Part shown: positions 21,110 through 31,775 of the stretch, one piece after another
Layout: each line of letters starts with the position of its first letter
How positions within the stretch are numbered: position 1 is the stretch's first letter
Source of the DNA: Cordia subcordata
Taxonomy: Eukaryota > Streptophyta > Magnoliopsida > Boraginales > Cordiaceae
Assembly (NCBI GenBank): GCA_028554755.1
Contig: JAPTOF010000007.1
Span: forward strand, 16,291,001-16,355,000
Direction: 5' to 3'
Length of the DNA: 64,000 nt
Position numbers and translations under genes: made by a program
Notes under the pieces: generated by a model
Database searches by the model: none
Told to the model about the DNA's origin: nothing
The model's input: only the letters and a program-made list of their open reading frames with translations

Positions 21110-22866
21110 TTCAAATGGAGATTTGAAGTTGAGTGATCTTGAGGCAGCCTATTAATTAGAAAAACTGCTGTGGAGAAGGCATGAACCCAAAAAGTGGAGG
21201 GCAAATGACTATGTGCAAGCAATGTTAAACCAGTCTCAACGATATGCCTGTGTTTACGTTCGGCAACGCCATTTTGTTCAGGAGTACCAGGACAACTCAA
21301 GCGATGAGTAATACCACATTTGGCAAACAGGTTTTTAAGAACATGATTAACAAACTCGCCTCCGCCATCAGATTGTACATACTTGATTGTCGTATTGCAT
21401 AAATTTTGAATCATAGTAATAAAAGTGGGAAAGATGGTCATAACATCAGATTTGCGAATAAGCGGGAAAAACCAAGTGAATCGACTGAAGTCATCAACCA
21501 AGACAAGATAATAACGAAATCCTTCTGGAGAAGCAACTGGAGAAGGTCCCCAAACATCACAATGAATAATGTTTAAAAGTGTCGTAGATCGATCAATACG
21601 TTCATCAAAATAGAGACGGTGACTCTTGCCTAGTTGACAACTATGACAAACATTATGTAAAGTGGAATCAACTGAAGTCGGTAATACTGGCTGAAGATGC
21701 CGAAGAACCTTGTGAGATGGATGGCCCAGCCGAGCATGCCAAACATTGGAACTCACTTTATTCGAAAATAGGGAAAGCTTCGATTGTGATGGAAGAGTGT
21801 ATAACCCATTACTGAGCTGTCCTTGGTGTAGTATGGCCCCTGTCCTTACATCTTTTATACAAAAGCCAGTAGAGTCAAACATAAATAAGCAATTATGGTC
21901 TTTGCTAAATTGGGCAACAGATAGTAGATGTTTTGCAAGCAGAGGAACATGAAGAACTTTAGAGTCAATAGTGAGGCCGTTAGATAATGGAATAGGTGTA
22001 GTACCAATATGAGATATAGAAAGACCATTACCATCGCCAACCATGACTGAGTCACGCCCACCATAAGACTGCTTGCCATGCACATCAACAGCGTTGGGAA
22101 TCATTGTATGAGTAGCGCCAGTATCTAAATACCAATTGGGGTCTGTCGGTTCAGCAGCCTGCATAACATTGAAAGCTTTGGCAGATTCATTAGCAGCCTC
22201 ATCCGGAGCCCAACAATGATTTGCCTTGTGATAAGGAAGTCCACAACGATAACAAACGACATGTTGATTGGAACTCTTGCCACGTCCAGCGCCACGACCA
22301 CGTCCTCGATGTGAAGCACGACTTTGAAGAGGTGAATGTGTCTGAGGGACAGTAGTGGAGAACCGATGGGAACCATTTTGAGAGATGCGTGACGTACCTG
22401 AGGAAGAAAAGAAAGACCCATTTGGATGTTGTTGGCTAGCAATGAGAGATGTCGTACCATCAAGAGAGATAGCAGAAGAGGCAAGCCGCAGTTCGAAGTC
22501 AAGGAGCAGACCACAGACTTCTGTAAAGCTCGGACTATCTGATTTGGAGTTGATAGCAGCAACTATCGGGTCATATTCAGATCCAAGTCCTCTGAGAGTC
22601 CATAATATCAAGTCATCATCATCAACTTTCTTACCAGCACTAGCCAAAGCTAACGACAGAGATTTGGCTTTTTGAATATAGTCATGGACTGTCAGGGAAC
22701 CTTTGGAGAGAGTTTGAAGAGCTATCTTTAAATGTTGAATCCTGGCGCGAGAGAGCGAACCATAGAGGATCTCAAGTGTAAGCCATACTTCTCGGGAGGA
22801 AACTTTGTCAAGAACCTGAGAAAGAACAGCATCAGAAAGAGAAACAAGAAGCCATCCCAATATCAT
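21040..22866 (-). CDS. Copia Gag (part), protease and integrase core
   Basis: 608 open codons on the minus strand. Gag UBN2-type capsid region (QMILGWLLVSLSD, REVWLTLEILY) leads to a zinc knuckle CYRCGLPYHKANHC (C-x2-C-x4-H-x4-C, near 22,210-22,263). Protease motif WYLDTGATHTM (near 22,113-22,138) follows. Integrase has the H-H-C-C zinc domain (HARLGHPS, CHSCQLGK), core aspartates in DVWGP and QSDGGGEF and the glutamate in PEQNGVAERKHRH. After INRLP a frameshift ends the frame at 21,040. Confidence 0.93.
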   Translation of the reverse strand: MILGWLLVSLSDAVLSQVLDKVSSREVWLTLEILYGSLSRARIQHLKIALQTLSKGSLTVHDYIQKAKSLSLALASAGKKVDDDDLILWTLRGLGSEYDPIVAAINSKSDSPSFTEVCGLLLDFELRLASSAISLDGTTSLIASQQHPNGSFFSSSGTSRISQNGSHRFSTTVPQTHSPLQSRASHRGRGRGAGRGKSSNQHVVCYRCGLPYHKANHCWAPDEAANESAKAFNVMQAAEPTDPNWYLDTGATHTMIPNAVDVHGKQSYGGRDSVMVGDGNGLSISHIGTTPIPLSNGLTIDSKVLHVPLLAKHLLSVAQFSKDHNCLFMFDSTGFCIKDVRTGAILHQGQLSNGLYTLPSQSKLSLFSNKVSSNVWHARLGHPSHKVLRHLQPVLPTSVDSTLHNVCHSCQLGKSHRLYFDERIDRSTTLLNIIHCDVWGPSPVASPEGFRYYLVLVDDFSRFTWFFPLIRKSDVMTIFPTFITMIQNLCNTTIKYVQSDGGGEFVNHVLKNLFAKCGITHRLSCPGTPEQNGVAERKHRHIVETGLTLLAHSHLPSTFWVHAFSTAVFLINRLPQDHSTSNLHLNCSIVLNHDMIIFVSLDQYVTHA

Positions 22867-22893
22867 CTGATGAAGGCATTCCCACTAGAGAAC

Positions 22894-23133
22894 TCAAGAT
22901 TGTGGAGAGGAAGGCTTGGCTAAAGTTCCATCGATGAAGCCGAGAAGACCGTGAGATCGAAGAATTGGTACCACCTGTGTTTTCCAGAGGAGATAATTTT
23001 CTGCTGTGAGTTTAATCGAAAGATCTTGATGGATTTGTGATAATGTTGGCAAAGAGACTGGTGAATTGGTGTCATCACCATCGATGGATTGTATAGCAGT
23101 GGTGGAGGCTGAAACAGAGTCTTTGGTGGCCAT
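22894..23133 (-). pseudogene. N-terminus of copia Gag
   Basis: 79 codons from ATG at 23,133, with the copia Gag N-terminal pattern SIKLTAENYLLWKTQVVPIL and LLGFIDGTLAKP. The frame meets TGA at 22,894-22,896 and TAG at 22,885-22,887, then continues in the same frame into the long open block ending at 21,040. Two adjacent stops remove any chance of normal Gag from this copy. Confidence 0.9.
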
Positions 23134-23178
23134 GATAGGAGTTATGTGTGTTTATGCGAAAAAAAGGCCTGAGCTTAG

Positions 23179-23187
23179 CTGATACCA
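23179..23187 (-). promoter_or_regulatory. Primer-binding site (initiator tRNA-Met) of the copia element
   Basis: Directly after the 5' LTR the sense strand reads TGGTATCAG, complementary to the 3' end of initiator tRNA-Met, the standard copia primer. The match then decays (CTAAGC in place of AGCC). Confidence 0.8.
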
Positions 23188-23374
23188 TGTAAGAGAAGAA
23201 AACTTTCTGCATATTTTGCTGTGTAATGTATTCATTACATATAGGACAATCATCGGTTGCTAACTAAGGTAGAAAGCAATATATATGATTCTTGCCTAAT
23301 TTACATGATACAATATTGCTAAAGAATGGAAAGAATATCAATATATAGAAAAGGAAAAATATTATGCCTTATCA
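23188..23374 (-). repeat. 5' LTR of the copia element
   Basis: 187 bp, apparently identical to 18,638-18,824, adjoining the primer site on one side and the GTCTC duplication on the other. No clear TATA box could be placed with confidence in so short an LTR; AATATATAGAAAAG on the plus strand is AT-rich only. Confidence 0.95.
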
Positions 23375-24244
23375 GTCTCATACATGAATGAGTAATCAAG
23401 CATGTTGCTCTAAATAACAAATACAAATACCATCGGATGGCAATTGAGATAAAAACTATATATATATATATATAATATCATAACATCGTAATGGATATCT
23501 TAATCATCTGCTAGATGACATGATCAGTCCACTTAGGAACACGAAAGACGTGCAAAAGTTTTCATAACAGACATGAAGAACCATTAAAATCATTCCAGAC
23601 AGTACTCACATGTGAAAAGTGATTCATATAAGTGGTGATCTATTTTGAAGCCACCTATGAAGCATTTTAACGTGTGTGCAAGCCCACTTAAAGATTATTC
23701 GCATAGACTTAAGATTAAATCTTAACGTGTGTCCTTATCTGTACAAATCATCAAAAAAAATGAATGTGTGCTTCTCTTTGATTTCGGGCATTGGCTTTGA
23801 ATTTGCCCATCATCGTACATTCTAATTAAAGAGAGAAGGAAGGAGAGGGCTTCTATACTTCAAGTTTTCTTTTAAGATTGAATGGCTTACCCTCTTTGCT
23901 GCACTCAAGGGCTATTTATAGCACCTTTTTTCGGACTAGTGGCTCCAAGAGATAATTTACAACTGGCATGCAGAGAGAGCTCGTTGGAAAGAGCTCATCA
24001 AATCTTGGGTCGACAGGATAATGCCTAGTGATTGGGATGCGATCTCATGGTCGGGATGCGATACTCTCCAGTGATCGAGATGTGACGCCCTCCAATGATT
24101 AGGCTGCAATGCCTCTTGATCAAGATGATGCCTAGGAGATCAAGATACCATCTGGGGGCCAGGAAGACTTCACGGGTAACCGTATTTAAGCAATTCTGGT
24201 CGAGTTGGATTGGGTCAAGATAGGGCGTAGCCCGATCCCTATCA
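23375..24244 (-). mobile_element. LTR of element Z with its promoter (copia inserted in it or beside it)
   Basis: The right edge (24,244) and adjacent 235 bases match 1-208. On the minus strand a strong TATA box, GCTATAAATAGCCC (around 23,909-23,922), lies some 320 bases inside the LTR edge, followed by a leader-like pyrimidine-rich sequence, as in a U3-R junction. The left limit is not visible; the copia element interrupts the sequence at 18,638-23,379. The first bases after it, CCTAC, may be a target duplication because intact array units read 'atccctacaaac' at that point. Confidence 0.5.
23913..23920 (-). promoter_or_regulatory. TATA box of LTR Z
   Basis: TATAAATA on the minus strand, in the context GGTGCTATAAATAGCCC, typical of plant LTR promoters. 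Transcription would start about 30 bases to the left and run leftward into Z. Confidence 0.55.
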
Positions 24245-24965
24245 CCTACAAACTTAAAACCCATAAACAAATTTTCAATTTGAATTCTTCTATTTACAGT
24301 TGTAAAACATGAGTTTTGAATTTAGAATTAAAATTAGAATTTAAAAAATTAACTTAGAATTCTAAAATTATAATTTAGTTAACTTAAAAGCTCTAAAGAT
24401 GTGAAATAAGAAAATGTAGGAAAAAGTATAAGTAAACTTTATACTATCACAAGTTGTAGAAGATGCAAAAAGTAATTAATTTGCATGTATAAAGGAAATG
24501 AAATCAAAATATCAATTGCATTGATAAAGAGAAAGAGGAAAGACAAATCATTGGCTCTCCTTATACCTATGTATATAAACTTTAAATACTATTGACTTCT
24601 TTCTTTCCTTTTTTATAGTAAAGGAAATTAATAGAGATTCTTTCACCTTGGACTATTTTTCCAAATACGAAAGTAAAAAAAAAGTTTCTGATTTAGAATT
24701 TAAAAAATAAAAATAAATTTCATTTTAGAAGTCTAAAAATATAATATAATTTAATTTGTAAAATATAATTCTTTCTCATGATTAGAATTTAGAAAATTTA
24801 ATGAAAGAAACAAAAAGTACATTAGTACAATGAAATTTGAAATGTTTGAAACCAGAATTAGACTCTTGTTTCTTTTTCAATTTAGAAGAAGAATTGGAAG
24901 AATTACCTATGCAAAAAAATTTGACCTGTGACGAAGCACAAGGTTTGAAATTACATGTTGTAATA

Positions 24966-25047
24966 GACACACACACACACATATACACACATATATATAC
25001 ATACATAAATAGACGTACTTATATACATATACATAGATATATAAATA

Positions 25048-25079
<32 letters not shown>

Positions 25080-25130
25080 ACATATGTGTGTGTAAGTGTG
25101 CGTGTGTGTGTGTGCATGCATGTATATATA
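24966..25130. repeat. Compound (CA/TA) microsatellite, unit 1
   Basis: Alternating purine-pyrimidine tract of ACAC, ATAC, TATA and TGTG runs. The equivalent tract sits at 28,146-28,265 in unit 2 and is nearly absent in unit 3 (32,153-32,163). The frame read through it is a microsatellite translation, not a gene. Confidence 0.9.
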
Positions 25131-25890
25131 ACCTAGTATATTGACCTAAGCGACGCCATGGTGTAATATGTATTTATATTTTATGTCTTGTATAATTTAA
25201 ATTTGTAGATAAGTTTATAAATTGAAGAGTTTAATAATATATTAAATTTAAAATTTGTTATCTAATTAAATATTCATGAGATCTAGAATATAAAAATTAG
25301 AAGTCTAGAAATTAATTTATTGATCTAAATTGTTTTGTGAAATCTGTTAAAAAAATTGAGATTAAGTACTCAAAAATAAATAAATTACTAAAAAGAATAA
25401 GGAAGTATACATATCGTGTTGTGTGGCATCTCACCAATGTATTAAATAACAATAAAAAAGAAATGCTTATCACACATATCAAATAAAAATAAAACACTCG
25501 CGTGGCATCCCAACCTCTTAAAACTTAAAAGAATATTGTACTTGCCAATTTGAAAATATTAAAAAAAATAAAAGGAAAAATACAAGTTCCATGTGACACT
25601 AAGGTTAAAAGTTAAAAGATTAGTTTATCTTTTTAAAAGTTTTTATCAATTTATCAAGATTAAAAAATGATTAACTCTTAAAAATAAATAAAATATAAAA
25701 AATAAAGAAACAATGATCAAGGAGTGTCACATGACACCTTGCTCAATTATTAAATAAAAAAAATGAATAAACATCCGATTTAACAATAAAAAAGAAAAGG
25801 AAAGAGGCATAACAGAATATTTTTTAAAAAAATAAAATGATTGAGGGGATGATATACTCAACCATATTAATATATATAAAGATTTATTGA
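25130..25890. repeat. Helitron-like segment within unit 1
   Basis: It begins 'cctagtatattgacctaagcgacgcca' (units 2 and 3: 28,264 and 32,163, the latter with 'ttgatccgcgcgatgccacg') and ends near 'atactcaaccatattaatatatataaag'. Phrases such as 'gtgtggcatctcacc', 'gtggcatcccaacc' and 'catgtgacacta' recur inside. The opening resembles the 5' ends of plant non-autonomous Helitrons, but I could not place a definite TC start, 3' hairpin and CTRR end, so the assignment is tentative. Confidence 0.3.
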
Positions 25891-26670
25891 ATTTATGATC
25901 TTCGAAGAAGTTATATACTAATTACCAACTAACATTGAAAACAACAATTGGTAGTTTGAGTTTCCATATTGGATTAGAGAATGAGATTCAACTTGTTTTT
26001 GGCTATAGGCATAAACATAACCTTGTCTTGTTAGATGAGCTCGTTTAGTTTAATTTGTTTATGTAAAGCTATTTATAATGATGTGAATCCAAATGTTAGG
26101 CAAAGTTCCCTAATCACAAATAAAGTTGTTTTTCTAACCAATGTCTAACTTTCCTCATCGATAGTTTAAGAAATAAATATTCAACTTTAAAACTTGAAGG
26201 TTAAGGATTACGTTCGCCGAGCTCTGTAACGAGAGCTTGTAACTCAAGTGAGGGCATTAATATGTTGGAACATTGGATCAGTCCAGATGGTAGGGCGCTT
26301 TGGTTGGCTAACTGTTGGCCCGCCTGTTCCAAGCAATGAGTTGGGCCATAAGTCTCTTGTGAAGGCTTGGGCCTTGTGGCTCTTAAAATAGAGGGCACCG
26401 TGTTAGGCTGATTTCACAGAGCAGCGTTCACCTCTTACTCCTTGCAGTGGAAGGATAACCTGATCACCTATTGCACCTTACATTGGAAGGATAACGAGCT
26501 AGTGCCTCTAGAGCCCAATATTACCTGATGGATTAGCCTAATAGAACCATCACTTATTTTTTTTAATTTCTTGATATTTATAACCTCAAGTTTTTTTTTT
26601 CTCCTTTTCATTTTCTATTTTTTCTTATTTGTAATGTTAATTTTTTTCCATTGTTATTTGTGTCATATGG

Positions 26671-27100
26671 AGATGATTCTGTGAAAATATAAAAGTGATT
26701 TCCGTTCAAAGTTTACGGCTTCTGCCCAATATTTTCTCAAGGACTGGTCGTTATAAAACCAACACGTTTTTTATTTCTTAACATTTGTAACCTTAAGATT
26801 TTTTTACTTTTTTATTTTTTATTTCGTATTATTTGTAACATTAATCTTTTTAGTTTTTATTTGTGACGTCTAAAGATGATTTTGTGAAAATGTAGGAGTG
26901 ATTTCAATTCTGACTTCAGCCCAACAATACCAGATTGATTGGCCCAAGAGATCCAACAATTTGTTTTATTTCTTAATATTTCTAACCTTAATTTTTTTCC
27001 TTTGTATTTTTATTTCTTATTATTTGTAACTTTTTTTTTTCATTTTTATTTGTGACACGTAGAGATGATTTTGTGAAAATATAAAAGTGACTTTTTTTTC
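26671..27100. repeat. Subrepeats of 190-200 bp inside unit 1
   Basis: Three copies start with 'agatgattttgtgaaaatat' at about 26,671, 26,874 and 27,062 and contain the phrases 'cccaatattaccagatgga' and 'ttatttcttaatatttgtaac'. The same triplet occurs in unit 2 (about 30,066-30,500), unit 3 (33,855-34,275) and inverted in unit 4 (38,525-38,930). Confidence 0.8.
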
Positions 27101-28145
27101 AAAATCAATGAAAATTTAATAGATAGAATTCACCCTGAAAAGTATTAAGAGCTTATAATATGACATTTGTAAAATTACAAATTCATTTTGTATATAAGTT
27201 TAAAAATCTATCGACATATTAATTGTATACTATTAGAAATGATAATTTTCAGGGGGAAAAAGTTTTTAGTTCTCAAGCGTAAAAGAAGGGAAATCAAAAT
27301 AACAATTAAAATTATAAATGAAATAAAGGGAAAAAGGAAAAAATCTAAAGCTATATCTATATCCATCTATGTAACATACATCAAGTTAATTTTTTTCGCT
27401 CTCTTTCTTTCGTAAAATGAATTAATAGTGATTTTGCATTTATCCCTGCAAACTTAAGACCCAAAAAACAATTTCCAATTTGAAGTCTTCCAACTACAAT
27501 TGGAAAAAAAAAACGAGTTTTGAATTTAGAATTAAAATTAGAATTTAAAAATTAATTTAGAATTCTACAATTATAATTTAGTTAACCTAAAAGCCCTAAG
27601 GATGTGACATAAGTTACTGTAAGAAAGAATACAAGTTAACTGTATACTATCACAAATTGTACAAGATTAAAATGTAATTAATTTGCATGTATAAAGGAAA
27701 AGAATATCAAAATATCAATTGCATTAATGACGAGAAAGAGAAAAGACAAATTATTGTCTATCTTTATATCTTTGTATATAAGGTTAAAATACTATTTTCT
27801 TCTTTTTTCTTTTTAATAAAGGAAATTAACAGTGATTTTTTCACTTTAAATTATTTTCCAAATACGAGAGTAAAAAAAGGTTTTTGATTTAGAATTTAAA
27901 AAATAAAAATAAATTTTAATATTAGAAGTCTAAAAATATAATATTATTTAATTTGTAGAATAAAATTCTTTCTCATGGTCAAAATTTAGAAATTTTAAAG
28001 AAAAAACAAAAGTACATTAGTCCAATAGAATTTGAAATATTTTAAATCAAAATTAGACACTTTTTTCTTTTACAATTTAGAAGTAAAATTGAAGAATTAC
28101 CTATCAAAAAAGAGTTGACCGTTGCGAAACACAAGGTTTGAAATT

Positions 28146-28265
28146 ACAAGTCATAATATATATATATATATGTATGTATGTATATATATATATATGTATG
28201 TGTGTATGTATGTATTTATGTATGTATATATGTATACACACACATATACATATACATATATATAG
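28146..28265. repeat. TA/TG microsatellite, unit 2
   Basis: Runs of (TA)n, (TGTA)n and (CACA) at the position equivalent to the unit 1 microsatellite. Confidence 0.9.
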
Positions 28266-28974
28266 TATGTTAAGCTGCACGATACCACAAGTGTTATATG
28301 TTTCTATAATTTATGTTTTGTATAATTTAATTAGTAGATACCTTTATAAATTGAAGAGTTTAATAATATATTAACTTTAAATATTTCTATCTAATTAAAT
28401 ATTAATGAGATTTAGAATAAAAAAGTTAAAAATCCAGAAATTAATTTCTTTTTATAATTTTTTTGTCAAACATGTTAAAAATTTGAGATTCAGTACTCAA
28501 AAAGTACATAAAACACTAAAACAATAAAACGGTAAACATATCGTGTTGTGTGGCATCTTACCACGTTATTAAATAACAGTCACAAACAGAAATGCTTATC
28601 ACACATATCAAATAGAAATGAAACATTCATGTGGCATCTCAACCTCTTAAAACTTGAAAGATTATATTATACTTACCAATTTGAAAATATTTAAAAAATG
28701 AAGGAAAAGATACGAGTTCCATATGACACTAAGGTTAAAGTTAAAAGATAAGTTTATCTTTCTAAAATGTTTTTATCAATTTATCTATATTAAAAAATGA
28801 TTAACTCTTAAAAGTAAACAAAATATAAAATATAAAGAAGCAATGATCAAGGAGTGTCACATGACATCTAACTCAATTATTAAATGAAAAAAAATGAACA
28901 AACATTCATTTTAACAATAAAAAGGATAAGGAAAAGAGGCATCATGGAATATTTTTAAAAATTTAAAATGGTTG

Positions 28975-29535
28975 AGACGGTGACATAGTCAAACACTTTA
29001 TATTGAATTCATCAAACATTTTATATTGAATTTATGATCTTCGAAGAAGTTATATATTAATTACCAACTAACATTGAAAACAACAATTAATTGTTTGGGT
29101 TTCTAAACTAAATTAGAGAATGACATTCAACTTGTTCTTGGCTACCAGGCATGAACATAACCATGTCTTGTTAGATGAGCTCATTAAGTTTAATTGTTTA
29201 CGTAAAGCAATTTCATAATGATGTGAATCCAAATATTAGGCAAAGTTCCTTATTCACAATAAAGAGGGTGACATAGTCAACCATTTTATATTGAATTTAT
29301 GATCTTCAAAGAAGTTATGTATTAATTACCAATTAACATTGAAAACAACAATTGGTTATTTGGGTTTCTAAACTGAATTAGAGGATGAGATTCGACTTCT
29401 TGTTGACTACCAGGCATAAACATAACCATGTCTTGTTAGATGAGCACATTAAGTTTAGTTTGTTTACGTAAAGCAATTTCATAATAATGTGAATCCAAAT
29501 GTTAGGCAAAGTTCCTTATTCACAAATAAAGTTGC
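28975..29535. repeat. Tandem duplication within unit 2
   Basis: A segment of roughly 290 bp from 'ggtgacatagtcaa' through 'gcaaagttccttattcacaa' occurs twice in a row (about 28,980-29,262 and 29,266-29,528). Units 1 and 3 have one copy, which explains why unit 2 is longer. Confidence 0.8.
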
Positions 29536-31169
29536 TATTGTTATAACCAATGTCTAACTTCCCACATCGATAGTTTAAGAAATAAATATTCAGGTTAAGA
29601 ACATCAAGGATAGTGTTCACCTTTGTCGAGCTCTGTAACGAGAGCTTGTAACTCAAGTGAGGGCATTAAAGTGTTGGAACGTTGGATCATTCCAGATGGT
29701 AAGGCTTTGGTTGGATGATCGCTGGCCCGCCCGTTCCAAGCAATGAGTTGGGTCATGGGTCTATTGCGAAGGCTTGGGTGTCATGGCTCCTAAAATAAAG
29801 GGCACCGCGTTAGGCTAGTTTGACAGAGCAACGTTCACCTCTTGCTCCTTGCAGTGGAAGGATAACCTGATCACCTATTGTGCCTTACATTGGAAGGATA
29901 ACGAGCTGGTGCCTCTTGAGCTCAATATTACTTGATGGATTAACCCTAATAGAACCAACACTTTTTTTTTAATTTCTTGATATTTGTAACCTCAAGTTTT
30001 ATTTCTCTTTTTCATTTTCCATTTCTTCTCATTTGTAATCTTATTTTTTTTCCTTTGTTAGTTGTGACATCATTCTGTGAAAATATAAAAATGAATTCAA
30101 ATCAAAGTTTGGGACTTCTGCCCGATATTATCTCATGAAGCGTTTCTCATAGAATCAACACTTTTTATTTCTTAATATTTGTAACCTTAAGCTTTTTTTC
30201 CTTTTTCCTTTTTTATTTCTTTTTATTTTGTAACCATAATCTTTTTATTTTGTATTTGTAACCTCTAAGGATAATTTTGTCGAAATATAAAAGTGATTTC
30301 AATTCAAAGTTAGTAACCTGAGCCCAATATACCAGATGGATTGGCGCCAGTATAACCAACACATTGTTTATTTCTTAATATTTTAACCTTAACCTTTTCT
30401 ATTTTTTATTTCTCCTTTTTTATTTTTTATTTCTTATTATTTGTAACGTTAATTTTTTTTTCTTTCTTATTTGTGACCTTGGAGATGATTTAGTGAAAAT
30501 ATAAAAGTGGCTTCCGTGCAAAGTCAACAAAAATTTAATGGTGAGAATTCACCTTGAAAAAGTATTAAGAACTTATAACAAGACATTCATAACATTAGAA
30601 ATTCATTTTGTACTTAAGTTTAAAGTGTTTTGACAAATTAAATGTATACTCTTGCAAAAGATAATTTTCAAGGTGAAAAATTTATTATTTTTTAGGCATA
30701 AAAAAAAGAGAAATCAAAATAACAATTAAAATTATAAATCAAATGAAGTCAGAAAAGAAAAAAATTTATAGCTATATCTATATCTATCTATATAACATAT
30801 GTAAAGTTGAGTTTTTTTCTTCTCTTTCATTTATAAAATAAATTAATAGTGATTTTGCATTTATCCCTACAAACTTAAGACCCATAAAAGAATTTTCAAT
30901 TTGAATTCTTCCAATGACAATTGTAAAACAGGAGTTTTGAATTTAGGATTAAAATTAGAATTTAAAAAATTAACTTAGAATTCAAAAATTATAATTTAGT
31001 TAACCTAAAAACTCTAAGGATGTGACATAAGTTAACTTTATACTACACAAGTTGATACAAAAAGTAATTAATTCGGATGCACAAAGGAAAAGAAAATCAA
31101 GATATCAATTGCATTAATGAAGAGAAAGAGAAAAGAAAAATCATTGACTAACCTTATATCTATGTATAT

Positions 31170-31775
31170 TTTTTGGTGAAAGGGGACGACACCCTTGTAA
31201 TTTTATTCCTAAATCAAAAATAAATTACAAAGTAGGGGGAGGGCATAGACAATGCACATTCAGAAAATAAACAAGGTAGTATTTATTACCCTTACAAGAA
31301 AACCTAATATCTAATGCTAGGAATATTTAACTTGTCACACCTTAATAGATTCCATAAGGTAGCAATACCTGAATCTTGATCAACTATCTGCAATCTATCT
31401 GCTTCAACCCCCAAAATTAGCTGGCAAATCTGCGGGTCGGTTCCCTTTGCGACATATATGTGAAATGGCGACACTAAGCTTACGCATAATAATCTTTGTC
31501 CTCAATAGTTCATGGCATAACTCCCACGAATGCAACACTCCCTGCATAAAGGCAAAAATCGTACTCCCTTGATCATCCCTGAGAACACCTCCACCCTCTG
31601 CCTTCGTATGCACCCTTTTCACGCTACCGTCAATATTAAGCTTATAACTTCCTTCCAAAGGCTTCATCTGACGAATAACCCGCGGTCTCTTAGTCTCCTT
31701 TCTGTCAAAAAAATCCTACAATAGCCAGAGATCAAAATCCCCCTGCCATTGCACTTTCAAAAAAGGCCAGCTTGA
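31170..31775 (-). mobile_element. 5'-truncated LINE (L1 type) in unit 3
   Basis: A 606-bp insertion flanked by the 14-bp direct duplication 'atatctatgtatat' (31,156-31,169 and 31,776-31,789). A short T run at the left marks the A-tail of a minus-strand element. The length variation and duplication are typical of target-primed reverse transcription. It contains only the RNase H end of the second ORF and a 3' untranslated region with 'gggtgtcgtcccctttcacc'. Confidence 0.9.
31404..31667 (-). pseudogene. LINE RNase H domain fragment
   Basis: 87 codons on the minus strand match the plant LINE RNase H (RVT_3-type) domain: YKLNIDGSVKR, AEGGGVLRDDQGSTIFAF and the C-terminal SHICRKGNRPADLPANFG. The middle (HSWELCHELLRTKI) is shortened relative to the family. 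A remnant only, out of context of an RT. Confidence 0.85.

Larger units (their letters stand above)
18638..23374 (-). mobile_element. Compact Ty1/copia retrotransposon with matching LTRs
   Basis: 4,737 bp on the minus strand with two 187-bp LTRs that I read as identical, flanked by the direct duplication GTCTC (18,633-18,637 and 23,375-23,379). Order is Gag, protease, integrase, RT, RNase H, the copia arrangement. Primer site fits initiator tRNA-Met. The short length and tiny LTRs recall the Ale/Retrofit lineage, but that is only an impression. The single gag-pol frame is interrupted by three stops and one frameshift. Confidence 0.95.

Noticed and set aside
24837..25136. 99-codon open frame on the plus strand
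   Set aside because: Its second half translates the CA/TA microsatellite ([12 protein letters not shown]) and the frame is not kept in the other array units.
26130..26560. Block with 'cttcccacatcgatag' in each array unit, considered as a TRIM or Cassandra LTR
   Set aside because: The 'cccacatcga' phrase is common in small plant LTRs, but no TG...CA ends, duplication or 5S rRNA-like domain could be found.
28138..28374. 78-codon open frame
   Set aside because: Translation of the TA/TG microsatellite of unit 2 (repeating YIYIC-type residues).
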